A stretch of DNA of 64,000 nt, taken from Microscilla marina ATCC 23134. Its GTDB lineage: Bacteria; Bacteroidota; Bacteroidia; Cytophagales; Microscillaceae. Under the pieces are notes generated by a model that saw nothing but the letters and a program-made list of their open reading frames with translations, was not told the DNA's origin and did not search any database. The stretch covers positions 124,001-188,000 of the forward strand of contig NZ_AAWS01000014.1 in NCBI RefSeq assembly GCF_000169175.1. Reading direction: 5' to 3'. Of the stretch, positions 35,663-45,016 are shown in pieces (positions within the stretch are counted from its first letter, which is position 1; each line of letters opens with the position of its first letter). Position numbers and translations under genes: made by a program.

Positions 35663-36175
35663 CTAAAATTCATCTTTACCACCTAACTCTAGTGCGTCTT
35701 TTTTTACCTTATTGGCAAGGCTTATTTTATAGTTTTGTAGGTTGACTTGCACATTGAGGTCAAAAGCGCCCACCATTTGAGCTGCCAGAATACCCGCATT
35801 TTTGGCAGCGTTGAGCGCCACTGTAGCCACTGGTACACCATTGGGCATTTGCAAAATTGACAAGATAGAGTCCCAACCATCTATAGAGTTGCTTGATTTT
35901 ACAGGTACACCAATCACGGGCAAGGTAGTCATAGAGGCCACCATGCCAGGCAAGTGAGCAGCTCCACCAGCCCCAGCTATAATAGCTTTAAGCCCTCTTT
36001 TTTGAGCACTTTCGGCATAGTTTACCATACGGTGAGGGGTACGGTGTGCCGATACAATGGTTATTTCATAAGCCACACCCAGTTCTTTGAGTATATCGGC
36101 TGCGTCTTGCATCACGGGCAGGTCTGACTTGCTGCCCATAATGATACCTATTTGAGGAGTAGTAGTTTCGCTCAT
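35663..36175 (-). CDS. purE: N5-carboxyaminoimidazole ribonucleotide mutase
   Basis: Class I PurE moves the carboxyl group made by PurK from nitrogen to carbon, giving 4-carboxy-5-aminoimidazole ribonucleotide. The 170-residue product begins [23 protein letters not shown] and has the substrate motifs [10 protein letters not shown] and [17 protein letters not shown], plus [10 protein letters not shown]. Normal length, cytoplasmic, usually octameric. It is a lone reverse-strand gene about 32 kb from purK. Confidence 0.97.
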   Translation of the reverse strand: MSETTTPQIGIIMGSKSDLPVMQDAADILKELGVAYEITIVSAHRTPHRMVNYAESAQKRGLKAIIAGAGGAAHLPGMVASMTTLPVIGVPVKSSNSIDGWDSILSILQMPNGVPVATVALNAAKNAGILAAQMVGAFDLNVQVNLQNYKISLANKVKKDALELGGKDEF

Positions 36176-36633
36176 TTTGTTTGTTTAAAATAATGCAAGT
36201 TGTAAGGCATCAATGCTTGTTTGACTCTTTCATATCCAGTGTGTTTTGTAGCAAACTTATGGTCAGGTTACCTCTACAGCTAAGTTATAAGCTTGTTTTT
36301 GAGTGAGACTTCAAAGGAATCATCAAGTGTAGATTTTTCCCATTGGTTAACCTTGACGCTTGCTTAAAGCCTGTCTTTTGAATTGAAAATTACTTTTTTA
36401 GCCCAGACGCTGACTTTTAAACAAGCCACTGGATACAAAATATCCTACAACTCAATTGAAAGAAGTGTTTAAGACAGGGCACAAATATAGATGAATTGAG
36501 GGAAAGTTCACGAAGGATTACAAAATCGCTTTTTTAACTGGCTTATAATTGGGTTGAAGGCGAGTGCTGTTTTACTGTTGAAAATAAAACAGCCAATTTT
36601 TGCATAAACTGTAACCCTCCCATCTACCAATAG
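36176..36633. other. 458-bp spacer between purE and oxyR with repeat relics
   Basis: No gene is seen. At 36562-36601 lies a degenerate copy of the inside of the MITE-like element at 29.3 kb (GAGTGCTGTTTTAC... CCAATTTTT) without its terminal repeats. A GCCTGTCTT near 36378 and AAGACAGGGC near 36472 form a widely spaced inverted repeat. Confidence 0.45.
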
Positions 36634-37575
36634 TTACCTCCATTCAGTTACTTTGCCCTTATCTTTGTTGTGCATATCTTGTGGTATATTTTGGGCAATA
36701 TGCTCAAACAATAAATCTAACAATTTGATTTTGGCAAAGTTGCGTACATACACCAGGCTTACCTCACGTAAGGGTTTTTCTGGTTCAAAACGACGTATTT
36801 GAGCTTGTTTGCCTGATGGTAAATCCAGCGTGGCAAGTTCAGGCAACAAGGTAAACCCACCTTCTACTTCTACCATTTTTTTGAGAGTTTCCAGCGAACC
36901 ACTCCTGTAGTTAAAAGTTTGTTGTTTTTGAGCTTGTTCCTGATACCCACACAAGTTGGCCACCTGATTATAAAAGCAATGCCCATCATTTAGCATCCAA
37001 AGCTCTTCGCTGGCAATGTCTTTCGGACGTAACTGTTGGTTGGTTAAAATAGGGTGGTCTTTGCTCGTATACACCATAATCTCTTCATAAAAAATAGGCT
37101 TTTCTACCATTCCTTTTTCCCGCAAAGGGGTGACCAGCAAACCTACGTCCAGCAAATCTTTTTGCAAATGGTCTATGATTTCTTCGGTAAGTAGCTCATA
37201 CACCTGGAGCTGTATGCTGGGGTATTCTCTGGTAAAGCTACCCACAAATAAAGGCAGCAGATAAGGTGCTAATGTTGGAATAATACCGACCTTAAGTTCT
37301 CCTGTTACATTGTTCTGAAACTGTTGTACAATGTCTTGAATTTTGCTTGATTCACGAAGCGTGTTTCGGGCTTGTTCAATAATTAGTTTGCCTACATCAG
37401 TTGGCACTACTGGTTGTTTGCTGCGGTCAAATACAACGACTCCTAAATCTTCCTCCATCTTTTTGATTTGCATACTGAGGGTAGGCTGTGTAACAAAACA
37501 CTTCTCTGCTGCCGTAGCAAAGTGCCTGTAAGTGTCTACTGCTACTATATATTCAAGTTGTATAAGGCTTACCAT
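36634..37575 (-). CDS. oxyR: OxyR-type LysR hydrogen peroxide regulator
   Basis: The 313-residue LysR-family protein has an N-terminal winged HTH (residues 1-60: LIQLEYIVAVDTYRHFATAAEKCFVTQPTLSMQIKKMEEDLG) and a LysR effector domain. The peroxide-sensing cysteines are Cys200 and Cys209 in DGHCFYNQVANLCGYQ, with the nine-residue spacing of E. coli OxyR Cys199/Cys208. Oxidation would form a disulfide and activate defence genes. It is divergent from dps, a classical OxyR target, and a perfect ATAG-N7-CTAT half-site lies between them. Confidence 0.95.
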   Translation of the reverse strand: MVSLIQLEYIVAVDTYRHFATAAEKCFVTQPTLSMQIKKMEEDLGVVVFDRSKQPVVPTDVGKLIIEQARNTLRESSKIQDIVQQFQNNVTGELKVGIIPTLAPYLLPLFVGSFTREYPSIQLQVYELLTEEIIDHLQKDLLDVGLLVTPLREKGMVEKPIFYEEIMVYTSKDHPILTNQQLRPKDIASEELWMLNDGHCFYNQVANLCGYQEQAQKQQTFNYRSGSLETLKKMVEVEGGFTLLPELATLDLPSGKQAQIRRFEPEKPLREVSLVYVRNFAKIKLLDLLFEHIAQNIPQDMHNKDKGKVTEWR

Positions 37576-37607
37576 AATATTGCTAATGATTTAATCTATT
37601 CACAAAT

Positions 37608-37622
37608 ATAGTTTACCTCTAT
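37608..37622. promoter_or_regulatory. Candidate OxyR binding half-site
   Basis: ATAG-N7-CTAT between oxyR and dps matches one half of the known OxyR operator. An imperfect second half (37585-37599) lies 8 bases to the left, one base off the ideal spacing. Confidence 0.55.
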
Positions 37623-37642
37623 GGAAACATAATAATTATTGA

Positions 37643-37674
37643 TTTGATTTGTGAGTCTATAAGAATTAGTTTTG
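37643..37674 (+). promoter_or_regulatory. Bacteroidota promoter of dps
   Basis: TTTG (37643-37646), a 20-base spacer and TAGTTTTG (37667-37674) match the -33/-7 consensus; the dps ATG is 35 bases downstream. The OxyR half-site is just upstream, as expected for activation. Confidence 0.7.
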
Positions 37675-37709
37675 TGATAAATAAAATCTATTAATTTAAT
37701 ATATAACTC

Positions 37710-38195
37710 ATGATAACAGCAGAACTAAATCTGATAGGCCTGGATAAAGAACAAGCCGGAAAATTGGCAAATGACCTGAATCAACTATTGGCAAATTTCC
37801 AGATTCATTACCAAAACCTGCGTGGTTTTCACTGGAATATCAAAGGAAAAAACTTTTTTGAGTTACATGCTAAGTTTGAAGAGTTGTATACCGATGCTCA
37901 GGAAAAAATAGATCAAATTGCTGAGCGTATACTTACTTTGGGTTTTACTCCTTTACACGTTTTTTCTGATTATTTGGAGCGCGCCCAAATTGCTGAAGGT
38001 AAAAATGTACTGGAAGACCAAGAAGCAGTAAATATGCTAATACAAAGTATGCAAACACTCATTACTATAGAGCGCCAAGCATTAGAGTACGCCGCCGATT
38101 TACACGATGAAGGAACTGTAGCAATGCTGAGCGACTTTATTGCTACTCAAGAAAAAACAGTTTGGATGTTTTCTGCCTGGTTAAATAATAGCTGA
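37710..38195 (+). CDS. dps: Dps-family DNA-binding ferritin
   Basis: The 161-residue protein is a four-helix Dps ferritin. The ferroxidase-site residues lie at subunit interfaces: NFQIHYQNLRGFHWNIKGKNFFELHAKFEELYTDAQEKIDQIAER carries the His and Asp/Glu ligands. Dodecamers oxidise Fe(II) with peroxide, store iron and protect DNA. The N-terminal tail is short and not strongly basic, so direct DNA binding may be weak. Transcription probably depends on OxyR from the shared spacer. Confidence 0.96.
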   Translation: MITAELNLIGLDKEQAGKLANDLNQLLANFQIHYQNLRGFHWNIKGKNFFELHAKFEELYTDAQEKIDQIAERILTLGFTPLHVFSDYLERAQIAEGKNVLEDQEAVNMLIQSMQTLITIERQALEYAADLHDEGTVAMLSDFIATQEKTVWMFSAWLNNS

Positions 38196-38357
38196 TATTC
38201 TGTAATTGCCAAGTTACATGGATTCTTAGCTATTCAACAGGATACAAGTCGGCAATGTCTTGCCAACAAAAAACGATTTAAACTGTTTAGGTTGGCTTTT
38301 TTTAAAAAAAACAAATCACACGCTTGACGTGAGTTATGATAATAAACATTGATAACT

Positions 38358-38762
38358 ATGAACCTCAATCAAATTACAGTATCGAGTACCAATATTGCAA
38401 AGTCAGTTGATTTTTATACTACATTAGGTCTTGAGCTTATAGTAGACACGCCCCACTATGCCCGCTTTTTGGTGCACCATGGGCAGGCTACCTTTTCGGT
38501 AGCCCTCCGCAATGAAGCGATCCCACAAAATGGTACGAAGGTATATTTTGAATGTGACAATTTAGATGCTAAGGTAGCCAAGTTACAAACTGCCGGGCTA
38601 GAGTTTACCGAGTTGCCCACCGACAAACGCTACCTTTGGCGCGAAGCTCATATCAACGACCCTGACGGTAATGTAGTATGTCTTTATTATGCAGGTGAAA
38701 ACCGAATTAACCCACCTTGGCGGGTACAAAAGAAGAAGAATGACCTGACCAAAAATATATAA
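38358..38762 (+). CDS. VOC superfamily (glyoxalase/dioxygenase fold) protein
   Basis: The product of 134 residues begins at the ATG at 38358; the frame extends three codons to a TTG. It has the paired beta-alpha-beta modules of the vicinal oxygen chelate fold: MNLNQITVSSTNIAKSVDFYTTLGLELIVDTPHYARF and KVYFECDNLDAKVAKLQTAGLEF, with the terminal strand HINDPDGNVVCLYYAG. Members act as glyoxalases, dioxygenases or resistance proteins; the substrate here is unknown. The N-acetyltransferase gene follows after 15 bases, so the pair is probably one operon. Confidence 0.88.
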   Translation: MNLNQITVSSTNIAKSVDFYTTLGLELIVDTPHYARFLVHHGQATFSVALRNEAIPQNGTKVYFECDNLDAKVAKLQTAGLEFTELPTDKRYLWREAHINDPDGNVVCLYYAGENRINPPWRVQKKKNDLTKNI

Positions 38763-38777
38763 AGGCAAACCAACGCA

Positions 38778-39575
38778 ATGGATTTACAAAAATACCTTCA
38801 TAGAATAGGTTTTAAAGGAAGTAAATTGCCTTTGGCCAACTTAGAAACTTTAAGGTTACTTCACTATGCTCACATGCACCAAGTACCCTTTGAAAATCTC
38901 GACATTCATTACAACCGTTACATAGAGGTGGACGTAGAAAAGTTTTACAAAAAAATAGTGAATGACAACAGGGGAGGGTTTTGTTTTGAGTTAAATGGCC
39001 TGTTCAACTGGGCACTTAGGCAAATAGGGTTTGATGTTACTATACTAGCAGCTGCCGTCATCAACGATCAGGGCGACTATGGTATACCACTAGGGCATTT
39101 GACTAATTTGGTGGCGTTAGAGGGTAAAAGGTGGTTGGTAGATGTAGGGTTTGGTGATAACTTCGTTTATCCGATTGAGTTTGTACCAGACAAAGTTCAA
39201 GTGCAAAAAGGGCGGTATTATCGCCTAAAGCAACTAGATGAGACATATTATCAATATGCTGTATCGGACGATGGAGGTGCAAATTATAAGCATTGGTGGA
39301 AGTTTACCTTAACCCCTCGCCAACTAGATGATTTTAAGGGTGCTTGTCATTATATGCAAACATCGCCTGATACCCATTTTACACACAATCGGGTTTGTTC
39401 TGTTTCTACCCCACAAGGACGCATCACTTTAAGTGATTTGAACTTTAAAACCCGCGTGGGCAAAGAACAAACCGTAGTTGCACTAGCCAATGAGCAAGAG
39501 TTTTTGCAGGTTTTACAGGAGCAGTTTAGTATTGTTTTACATCAACCATATCAACCACCGTTTGGCGTAAGGTAA
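38778..39575 (+). CDS. nat: Arylamine N-acetyltransferase
   Basis: The 265-residue protein has the arylamine N-acetyltransferase triad: Cys69 in NRGGFCFELNGLF, His107 in LGHLTNLV and Asp122 in WLVDVGFGD. The enzyme moves acetyl from acetyl-CoA to aromatic amines or hydrazines, and related enzymes close macrolactams. Length is normal. It follows the VOC gene closely and ends at a strong terminator. Confidence 0.95.
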   Translation: MDLQKYLHRIGFKGSKLPLANLETLRLLHYAHMHQVPFENLDIHYNRYIEVDVEKFYKKIVNDNRGGFCFELNGLFNWALRQIGFDVTILAAAVINDQGDYGIPLGHLTNLVALEGKRWLVDVGFGDNFVYPIEFVPDKVQVQKGRYYRLKQLDETYYQYAVSDDGGANYKHWWKFTLTPRQLDDFKGACHYMQTSPDTHFTHNRVCSVSTPQGRITLSDLNFKTRVGKEQTVVALANEQEFLQVLQEQFSIVLHQPYQPPFGVR

Positions 39576-39606
39576 AAATACAAATACACAAGCTACGTAA
39601 TAACAT

Positions 39607-39642
39607 AACAGCCCCATCAATAAAAATACTGATGGGGCTGTT
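39607..39642. terminator. Convergent bidirectional terminator
   Basis: Perfect 13-bp stem AACAGCCCCATCA (39607-39619) with its complement at 39630-39642, a 10-base loop and a T-run. It separates nat from siaC. Confidence 0.93.
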
Positions 39643-39666
39643 TTAATTTTGTTCTTTGATAAACGT

Positions 39667-40095
39667 TTAATCTAGGGTAAATTCATCTTCTTCTTCGTCT
39701 TCATCTTCAAGTATATAAGGAATCAAGTTAATTTGCAAACCACTATCTTCTATAAAATCTTCACCTTCGGCAAGCAAGTCATCGTTATCATCAGGATAAT
39801 ACCAGTTAATCACTACCTTGCCCCCTTGTTTTTCATAGTTTTTAAGTGTTTGCAAAAGATTCAATATAGTTTTAGAAGAGCTTGTATTGAAATATACCAG
39901 ACGAAAATCCCACGTAAGTGTCCCCTTAACCTCTTTGACATAAGTGTCAATCCAGTTAAGGATAGGCTCATAAAATTGAGGTGCATCCTCAATGTATGAC
40001 TCACCTAGAATCTCACACTTGCCCGTTTTGGCGTTCAAACGTATAGTTGGTGTGAAAAACACTCCTTTGGTCCCTTCTATATACAAATCTTTCAT
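39667..40095 (-). CDS. siaC: SiaC-family regulatory phosphoprotein (DUF1987)
   Basis: The 142-residue protein matches DUF1987. It contains the family's phosphosite region LVYFNTSSSKTILNLLQTL near residue 68, followed by WYYPDDNDDLLAEGEDF. In Pseudomonas aeruginosa SiaC is phosphorylated on Thr by SiaB and dephosphorylated by SiaA; the unmodified form activates the diguanylate cyclase SiaD. Here siaB is the next upstream gene, but no SiaA or SiaD is in the window. The acidic tail EDEDEEEDEFTLD is unusually long. Confidence 0.88.
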   Translation of the reverse strand: MKDLYIEGTKGVFFTPTIRLNAKTGKCEILGESYIEDAPQFYEPILNWIDTYVKEVKGTLTWDFRLVYFNTSSSKTILNLLQTLKNYEKQGGKVVINWYYPDDNDDLLAEGEDFIEDSGLQINLIPYILEDEDEEEDEFTLD

Positions 40096-40298
40096 GATCT
40101 AACCTTTATTTATTCTTTTATATACATTACCCATCTTACTTTAATTGGTGAGGTATAATAATCAATGAATAATCATTTTATTATTTATGATAATGTAAGG
40201 TTTAGATCATAAATATAAAAAAAATAGCTTTAAAAATAGAAAATGGGAAGGATCTTTCTTTTGAAGCATATGATTGCAAGGTGATAGTCTGATAAAGC

Positions 40299-40826
40299 TT
40301 ATTTCATCACTTTTACACAAAACCCAAGATAGGTAAATTCATCGTTTATTCTCTCTGCTATTACCTGTAGTCCGTGTCCAGAGAGCAGCGCCATTTGTAC
40401 TAATCCAATACCTGCCCTTTTATTTTTCTGATCCTTGTCTTTCTTGCGTAAGTCTCGTTTAAACTTTCTGAGCCCATCTCTGTCCAAAGAATTAATGTAT
40501 TCGCAACGTTCGAGAAGTGTTTCTACAGAGGAGTTGCTTACAGTATTGCCTGTAATAAGTAAGTAGCAATCATCCCGTTCGTCTATAATAAGGGTGCCTA
40601 CCGATTCGTTGCCAATAAACGTGTTTTGTTCCTCTGAGTAAACAATTACATTTTGAGCTAACTCTATAAATATTGCTAATAGCTTGTAGTGGACTTTGGT
40701 TTTTTTAAAGGTGCGTTGAATATAACCCTTAATTTTGGCAATTAATTCATGCGTAATAGGCCCCTTGTAGGTAATAATAGGTGCCTGTACCTGAAAGTCA
40801 GTATGATACATAAAAGAATTAGCCAT
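40299..40826 (-). CDS. siaB: SiaB-family protein kinase (DUF6272)
   Basis: From the ATG at 40826 the product is 175 residues (an upstream in-frame ATG at 40850 is less likely). It has the GHKL-like nucleotide pocket of SiaB: IFIELAQNVIVYSEE (N-box) near residue 55 and AGIGLVQMALLSGHGLQV (G-box) near 140. SiaB phosphorylates SiaC, which is encoded 203 bases downstream on the same strand. Together they form a two-protein part of the threonine phosphorylation pathway. Conserved Cytophagales versions act without a nearby SiaD. Confidence 0.85.
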   Translation of the reverse strand: MANSFMYHTDFQVQAPIITYKGPITHELIAKIKGYIQRTFKKTKVHYKLLAIFIELAQNVIVYSEEQNTFIGNESVGTLIIDERDDCYLLITGNTVSNSSVETLLERCEYINSLDRDGLRKFKRDLRKKDKDQKNKRAGIGLVQMALLSGHGLQVIAERINDEFTYLGFCVKVMK

Positions 40827-41169
40827 GCAAATATCAATGGTCGCCAACATTAGTATAACTAGTTTGAATAGTTTTTCTGCATATTCATCAGCTTGAGCTA
40901 CGTAAATTGAACATACATGAAAAAATATGAATATATAAAGTTAAAGCTACGCTTTTTGGTTTTTAAGCATAATCACTTCCATAAAAGTAACCTAGTGGTA
41001 GATATTGAAGGGTTTTATCAAAAATTATGCGAAATTCAGACCATCATTTTGTTTTTAAAGTGAAGTGTCTGGTGTTTTATTAAGCGTTTTTTAGTAGATA
41101 TAGTACAGGTAGTATAATCACAATGATAGTTTGAGATATATAGGTAAAATATTGTTTTTTGATAAAAAG
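40827..41169. other. Divergent spacer between siaB and flippase
   Basis: No gene or strong repeat is seen in this 343-base AT-rich stretch. Promoters for the two divergent genes must lie here, but I could not identify them with confidence. Confidence 0.35.
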
Positions 41170-42396
41170 ATGATTGAAAATTTTGCTTCAATGTCTTTTT
41201 TGAAATTAAGTAACCTTGTCCTTGGCTGGCTACTCTATCCTTATATTATACGTTTGATAGGTACCGACAACTTTGGTTTACTCATTTTTGCTCAAAGTCT
41301 GATGCTCTACCTGGTGGTATTTACCAACTACGGTTTTTCATTGTCTGCCCCGCGTGAAATAGCCCGTTTATACAAAACCAAACCTAAAGAGTGTATTCAA
41401 AAAGTAAGTGATTTTTTTTATACACAAATCTTTTTGGGGTTAGTATCTTTTTTTTTATTGTTTCTATTAGTGCAAGCGATCCCGTTTTTGGGTAATAATA
41501 GCCGACTGATTTATGGTAGTTTTGCCATTGTATTAGGGCAAATTTTATTACCTGTATGGTTTTTTCAAGGGATTGAGAAAATGCCCTACCTTGTTTATTT
41601 TAATTTATTCGCCAAAATCCTTTTGATTGTAGGGATTGTATTGTTTGTACACCAAAAGTCAGACTATATTTTCATCAATTTGTTTTGGGGTTTGGGTAGC
41701 ATGATTGCTGGCTTGGGTGCGTGGGGAGTAATGATTGTTCGTTTTAAAGTTCGTTTCTATAAGCCTTCTTATCAATCTATTTGTCATATATTGCGACAAG
41801 ACTTCCACTTGTTTGTGGCAAACATTACCAACATTATTACCTTTAATTCTACGGTGATTATTATGGGTTTGTTTGCTACGAATGAAACTTTAGGTTTATA
41901 TAGTATTGCCGATCGTATATTTATGATTGCACGGCAAGCAGTAGTTGTGATTCATCAAAGTATTTACCCTAGAGTAGCACAACTTGCCAACGAGTCGTTA
42001 TGGGAGTTGAAACATTTTTTTAAAAGATTTTTGCAGTTAATATTGGTCTTTGTGGTGCCAGCCACAGGCATACTTTATTTTTTTGCCCCTGAAGTAGTGT
42101 ATCTTTTTGCTGGTAAAGTATTGCCTGAGGTATCATTTTTTGTGCAAATATTGAGCTTTACTCCACTGCTGGCAGTGGCTAATTTGCCTGCTTGCCAGGT
42201 TTTATTAGTCACGAACAAAGAGTTTACATATACTGTTTTGTCAATGATAGGGGCCGTTTTTCATATTATATTAAGTTTGATATTGATTTATAACTTTGCT
42301 GGATATGGGGCAGTTTTGGGGTTGTTTTGTACTGAATTGTTTTTGTGGCTTATATTTAATTTTAAGCTCTATCAATTAAACAGCAAATTAGACTGA
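41170..42396 (+). CDS. Wzx-type polysaccharide flippase (MATE/MOP superfamily)
   Basis: A 408-residue integral membrane protein with about 12 transmembrane segments from the ATG at 41170 (a TTG at 41131 would add 13 residues). The N-terminus NFASMSFLKLSNLVLGWLLYPYIIRLIGTDNFGLLIFAQSLMLYLVVFTNYGF and the TNETLGLYSIADRI motif near residue 250 are typical of oligosaccharide flippases that move lipid-linked sugar units across the inner membrane. No glycosyltransferase is directly adjacent, so the exported glycan is unknown. It may serve the GT39/GT2 group 4 kb away. Confidence 0.9.
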   Translation: MIENFASMSFLKLSNLVLGWLLYPYIIRLIGTDNFGLLIFAQSLMLYLVVFTNYGFSLSAPREIARLYKTKPKECIQKVSDFFYTQIFLGLVSFFLLFLLVQAIPFLGNNSRLIYGSFAIVLGQILLPVWFFQGIEKMPYLVYFNLFAKILLIVGIVLFVHQKSDYIFINLFWGLGSMIAGLGAWGVMIVRFKVRFYKPSYQSICHILRQDFHLFVANITNIITFNSTVIIMGLFATNETLGLYSIADRIFMIARQAVVVIHQSIYPRVAQLANESLWELKHFFKRFLQLILVFVVPATGILYFFAPEVVYLFAGKVLPEVSFFVQILSFTPLLAVANLPACQVLLVTNKEFTYTVLSMIGAVFHIILSLILIYNFAGYGAVLGLFCTELFLWLIFNFKLYQLNSKLD

Positions 42397-43278
42397 CTTT
42401 TATTTATGCAGTGGTTGTAGGGGAGAGGGTTGCTCAAACAACTCTATACTATTATAACACATCAATTAGTGTTGTTTTGGGTAAACCTCAAGCAATTAAA
42501 CTTAAATTAAAGAGTGATTTGACGATATAAACACTTGTATTTTTACTTATAAGAAATATTTATGGCAAATATATTATATAATTGAATTTATCGTATTTAT
42601 ATTTGCACTCAGTAGAGTATTTGTAGCTGTTTCTATGAATATGCCACAAAATACTTTATCTTTAAGAACAATATATTTGAAACGAACTTACATACGTAAT
42701 TATATTTTAACTTTGAATATCATAGTGAAAAGCATATTATGTGTTTTTCCTCTAACCACATACAAAGACATAATACAACTGCCCAAATAGACTTGGTAGC
42801 AATCTTGTTACCCTATTTCAGAATATGTATTATCTACAAAAAGCTTATCTGAATATCATTTTAGGTGATGTTAGGCTGGACCTGATTTCATCCTTTAAAG
42901 TTTTTCCAAATCTCTAAAACCTTACTCTATAGATATACACCTCTACTGTTAATTAATATTCGGAACACAGGTAATCATTAAAAACCAATTGTATCCATCG
43001 CTAAGTAATTTGTTCAAAGTAAGCGTCCAGGTTTTAGAAAAAATTTCGAAGTTAGACAAGGCAAAGAAGTTTTAAGCTAAACCAGATAGCTATTGCTAAG
43101 GTTTACCGAAGCCCCATCCATGGGTAGACATGTTACTAAAAGCATTGATGGTATTGAAGAAAATTTTAGTCTTTAGCCATCAATTAATGGGTATAAATAG
43201 GCTCGATATGATTACTAGAGCAGTTGGCTATAAAAATCATTTGTAGAGAACTGTTTTGTAAAATTAAACATTGTGATA
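42397..43278. other. 880-bp spacer upstream of porV
   Basis: A long AT-rich stretch without a gene. TATATTTG at 42598-42605 fits a -7 element and lies about 670 bases before porV; transcription from there would give a very long leader or an independent small RNA. From 43010 to 43240 the composition is more mixed and looks like decayed coding DNA, but no family can be named. Confidence 0.4.
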
Positions 43279-44481
43279 ATGCTGCATAAATCTGCCACAT
43301 TATTTGTATGGGCATTGGTTATGATCACTCAGGCTTATGGTCAGGTTCAAAGGCAAAACTTTACCACTCTCATTGGGCAAAATACTTCACAAAGAGCAGT
43401 AAGAAGCGCAGTACCCTTTCTCACTATAGCACCTGATGCGCGAAGTACAGGAATGGGAGAAGTAGGGGTGGCTACCAAGTCAGATGTAAATGACATATAT
43501 TGGAACCCTGCCAAACTAGCTTTTATCGACAACAAAGCCTCGTTTTCATTTGCTCAAACCCCTTGGTTACAGGTGATGACAGAAGGACTTTATCTCTATC
43601 ATCTGACGGGTAACTATAAGATTTCTTCGAATCAAAGCATGGGCATTGCAGTACGTTATTTTGATTTAGGAGATTTAGATTTTGTAAACGCCTCCGGACA
43701 AATCAGTCAGCAAGTCTCTCCCCGTGAATTTGCCGTTACCTTTGCCTACTCCCGCAAATTATCCAATCATTTTAGTGCGGCGGTTAGTGGTCGCTTTATC
43801 CACTCTAATGTTACTGCCGATGTATTGAGTGCCACTCAACTCCAAAACCAGGCAGGAGCCACTGGATCAGGAGATATTTCTGTCTTTTATAAAAATGAAG
43901 GAAATTTTGGCACCGTTCCAGTAGATTGGGCAGTAGGTGCGCATATTTCTAACATAGGACCTAAAATTTCATATAATGATAAAGCAATAAGAGGAGTAAT
44001 ACCAACCAACTTTCGGTTAGGCACTTCTGTTGGCTTGCATTTAGACGCTCTTCAGTTATTGACAGTTGGAGTAGATTTCAATAAGTTGTTGGTACCTTCT
44101 CCTCCGGTAGTTACCCCAGAAGGTGTAATTATTAAAGGAAGCACTCAAGATAAACCTGTGATTAGAGGCATTGTCGAATCTTTTGCTGATGCTCCAGAAG
44201 GCTGGCGCGAAGAATTGCAGGAAATTACTTGGGCAGTAGGGCTAGAGTATTGGTATGACAATACAGTGGCTGCTCGTTTGGGTTACTTTTCTGAAAACCC
44301 CACCAAAGGTGATCGTCGCTTTTTTACTTTAGGCATGGGGGTAAAGTATAAAGCTGTACAGGTAGATGTTTCTTATGTTTTAACTGCGCAGCACCAACAC
44401 CCATTGTCAGATACTTTTAGAATTGGAATGATTGTGAATTTTGGTGAACCTGAAGTCACCATTGATGAGAGTGATGATTAA
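43279..44481 (+). CDS. porV: T9SS outer-membrane protein PorV
   Basis: The 400-residue protein starts at the ATG at 43279 (a GTG lies two codons before) with a signal peptide (SATLFVWALVMITQAYGQ). It has the FadL-like beta-barrel pattern of PorV/LptO: RAVRSAVPFLTIAPDARSTGMGEVGVATKSDVNDIYWNPAKLAF at the N-terminus, then amphipathic strands and the terminal RIGMIVNFGEPE. PorV helps collect and shuttle T9SS cargo at the outer membrane, including CTD proteins such as the C10 protease in this window. Other T9SS genes are absent here. Confidence 0.93.
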   Translation: MLHKSATLFVWALVMITQAYGQVQRQNFTTLIGQNTSQRAVRSAVPFLTIAPDARSTGMGEVGVATKSDVNDIYWNPAKLAFIDNKASFSFAQTPWLQVMTEGLYLYHLTGNYKISSNQSMGIAVRYFDLGDLDFVNASGQISQQVSPREFAVTFAYSRKLSNHFSAAVSGRFIHSNVTADVLSATQLQNQAGATGSGDISVFYKNEGNFGTVPVDWAVGAHISNIGPKISYNDKAIRGVIPTNFRLGTSVGLHLDALQLLTVGVDFNKLLVPSPPVVTPEGVIIKGSTQDKPVIRGIVESFADAPEGWREELQEITWAVGLEYWYDNTVAARLGYFSENPTKGDRRFFTLGMGVKYKAVQVDVSYVLTAQHQHPLSDTFRIGMIVNFGEPEVTIDESDD

Positions 44482-44504
44482 AAAAAGCAGATATATATCT
44501 TATT

Positions 44505-44546
44505 ATAAAGAAAGCCCTTACTGTTAACAGCAAGGGCTTTCTTTAT
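44505..44546. terminator. Convergent terminator after porV
   Basis: 15-bp stem (44505-44519 with 44532-44546; AAAGAAAGCCCTT core) and a 12-base loop. Its right arm overlaps the last codons of the reverse-strand gene ending at 44543. Confidence 0.92.
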
Positions 44547-45016
44547 AGGGTTTTCAAATAAGAAAACAATTGTTTTGGTTGAATGGTGTATGGGTTGTTG
44601 TACTTTTTATGAAGCACCAATTTGTGTTGTTTGTCAACAATAAATAGTTGCATAGATGGAGTTTCGTTGTCAATTTTTATACCTGCCTTTTTAAAAAAAC
44701 GATTGTTTGCATACATCCCTTGTTGGCTTTTCAAAGATGCATGGGTAGCCACCTTTTGTTGGTGCTCTGCCACAAAAAAAACTGTTTTTATTTTCTTACC
44801 TTTAAATATTTTGGTTAAAACATGTTGGTATTGGCGTGCATCATCATTTATAAAAGCAATGGCTGTATACTGATCTTTTGCATTGTTTGGCAGTTGGCTG
44901 ACAAATTGTTGTTTTACCTTTTGTTGCTTGCTTGGCGTATGTGCCGAAGAAATAAAGTATACAGTAGGAGCTACAATTAGGTAAATGACAAATAATATTT
45001 TTGTTTTTTTGTTCAT
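44543..45016 (-). CDS. Small membrane-anchored or secreted hypothetical protein
   Basis: From the ATG at 45016 the product is 157 residues with an N-terminal hydrophobic stretch (KILFVIYLIVAPTVYFIS) that is either a signal or an anchor. The rest reads like a thioredoxin-fold periplasmic protein (YTAIAFINDDARQYQHVLTKIF, KIKTVFFVAEHQQKVATHAS, PSMQLFIVDKQHKLVLHKKY) with no active-site CxxC. The family is unknown to me. The stop codon lies in a shared terminator hairpin, so the gene is compact and solitary. Confidence 0.65.
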   Translation of the reverse strand: MNKKTKILFVIYLIVAPTVYFISSAHTPSKQQKVKQQFVSQLPNNAKDQYTAIAFINDDARQYQHVLTKIFKGKKIKTVFFVAEHQQKVATHASLKSQQGMYANNRFFKKAGIKIDNETPSMQLFIVDKQHKLVLHKKYNNPYTIQPKQLFSYLKTL

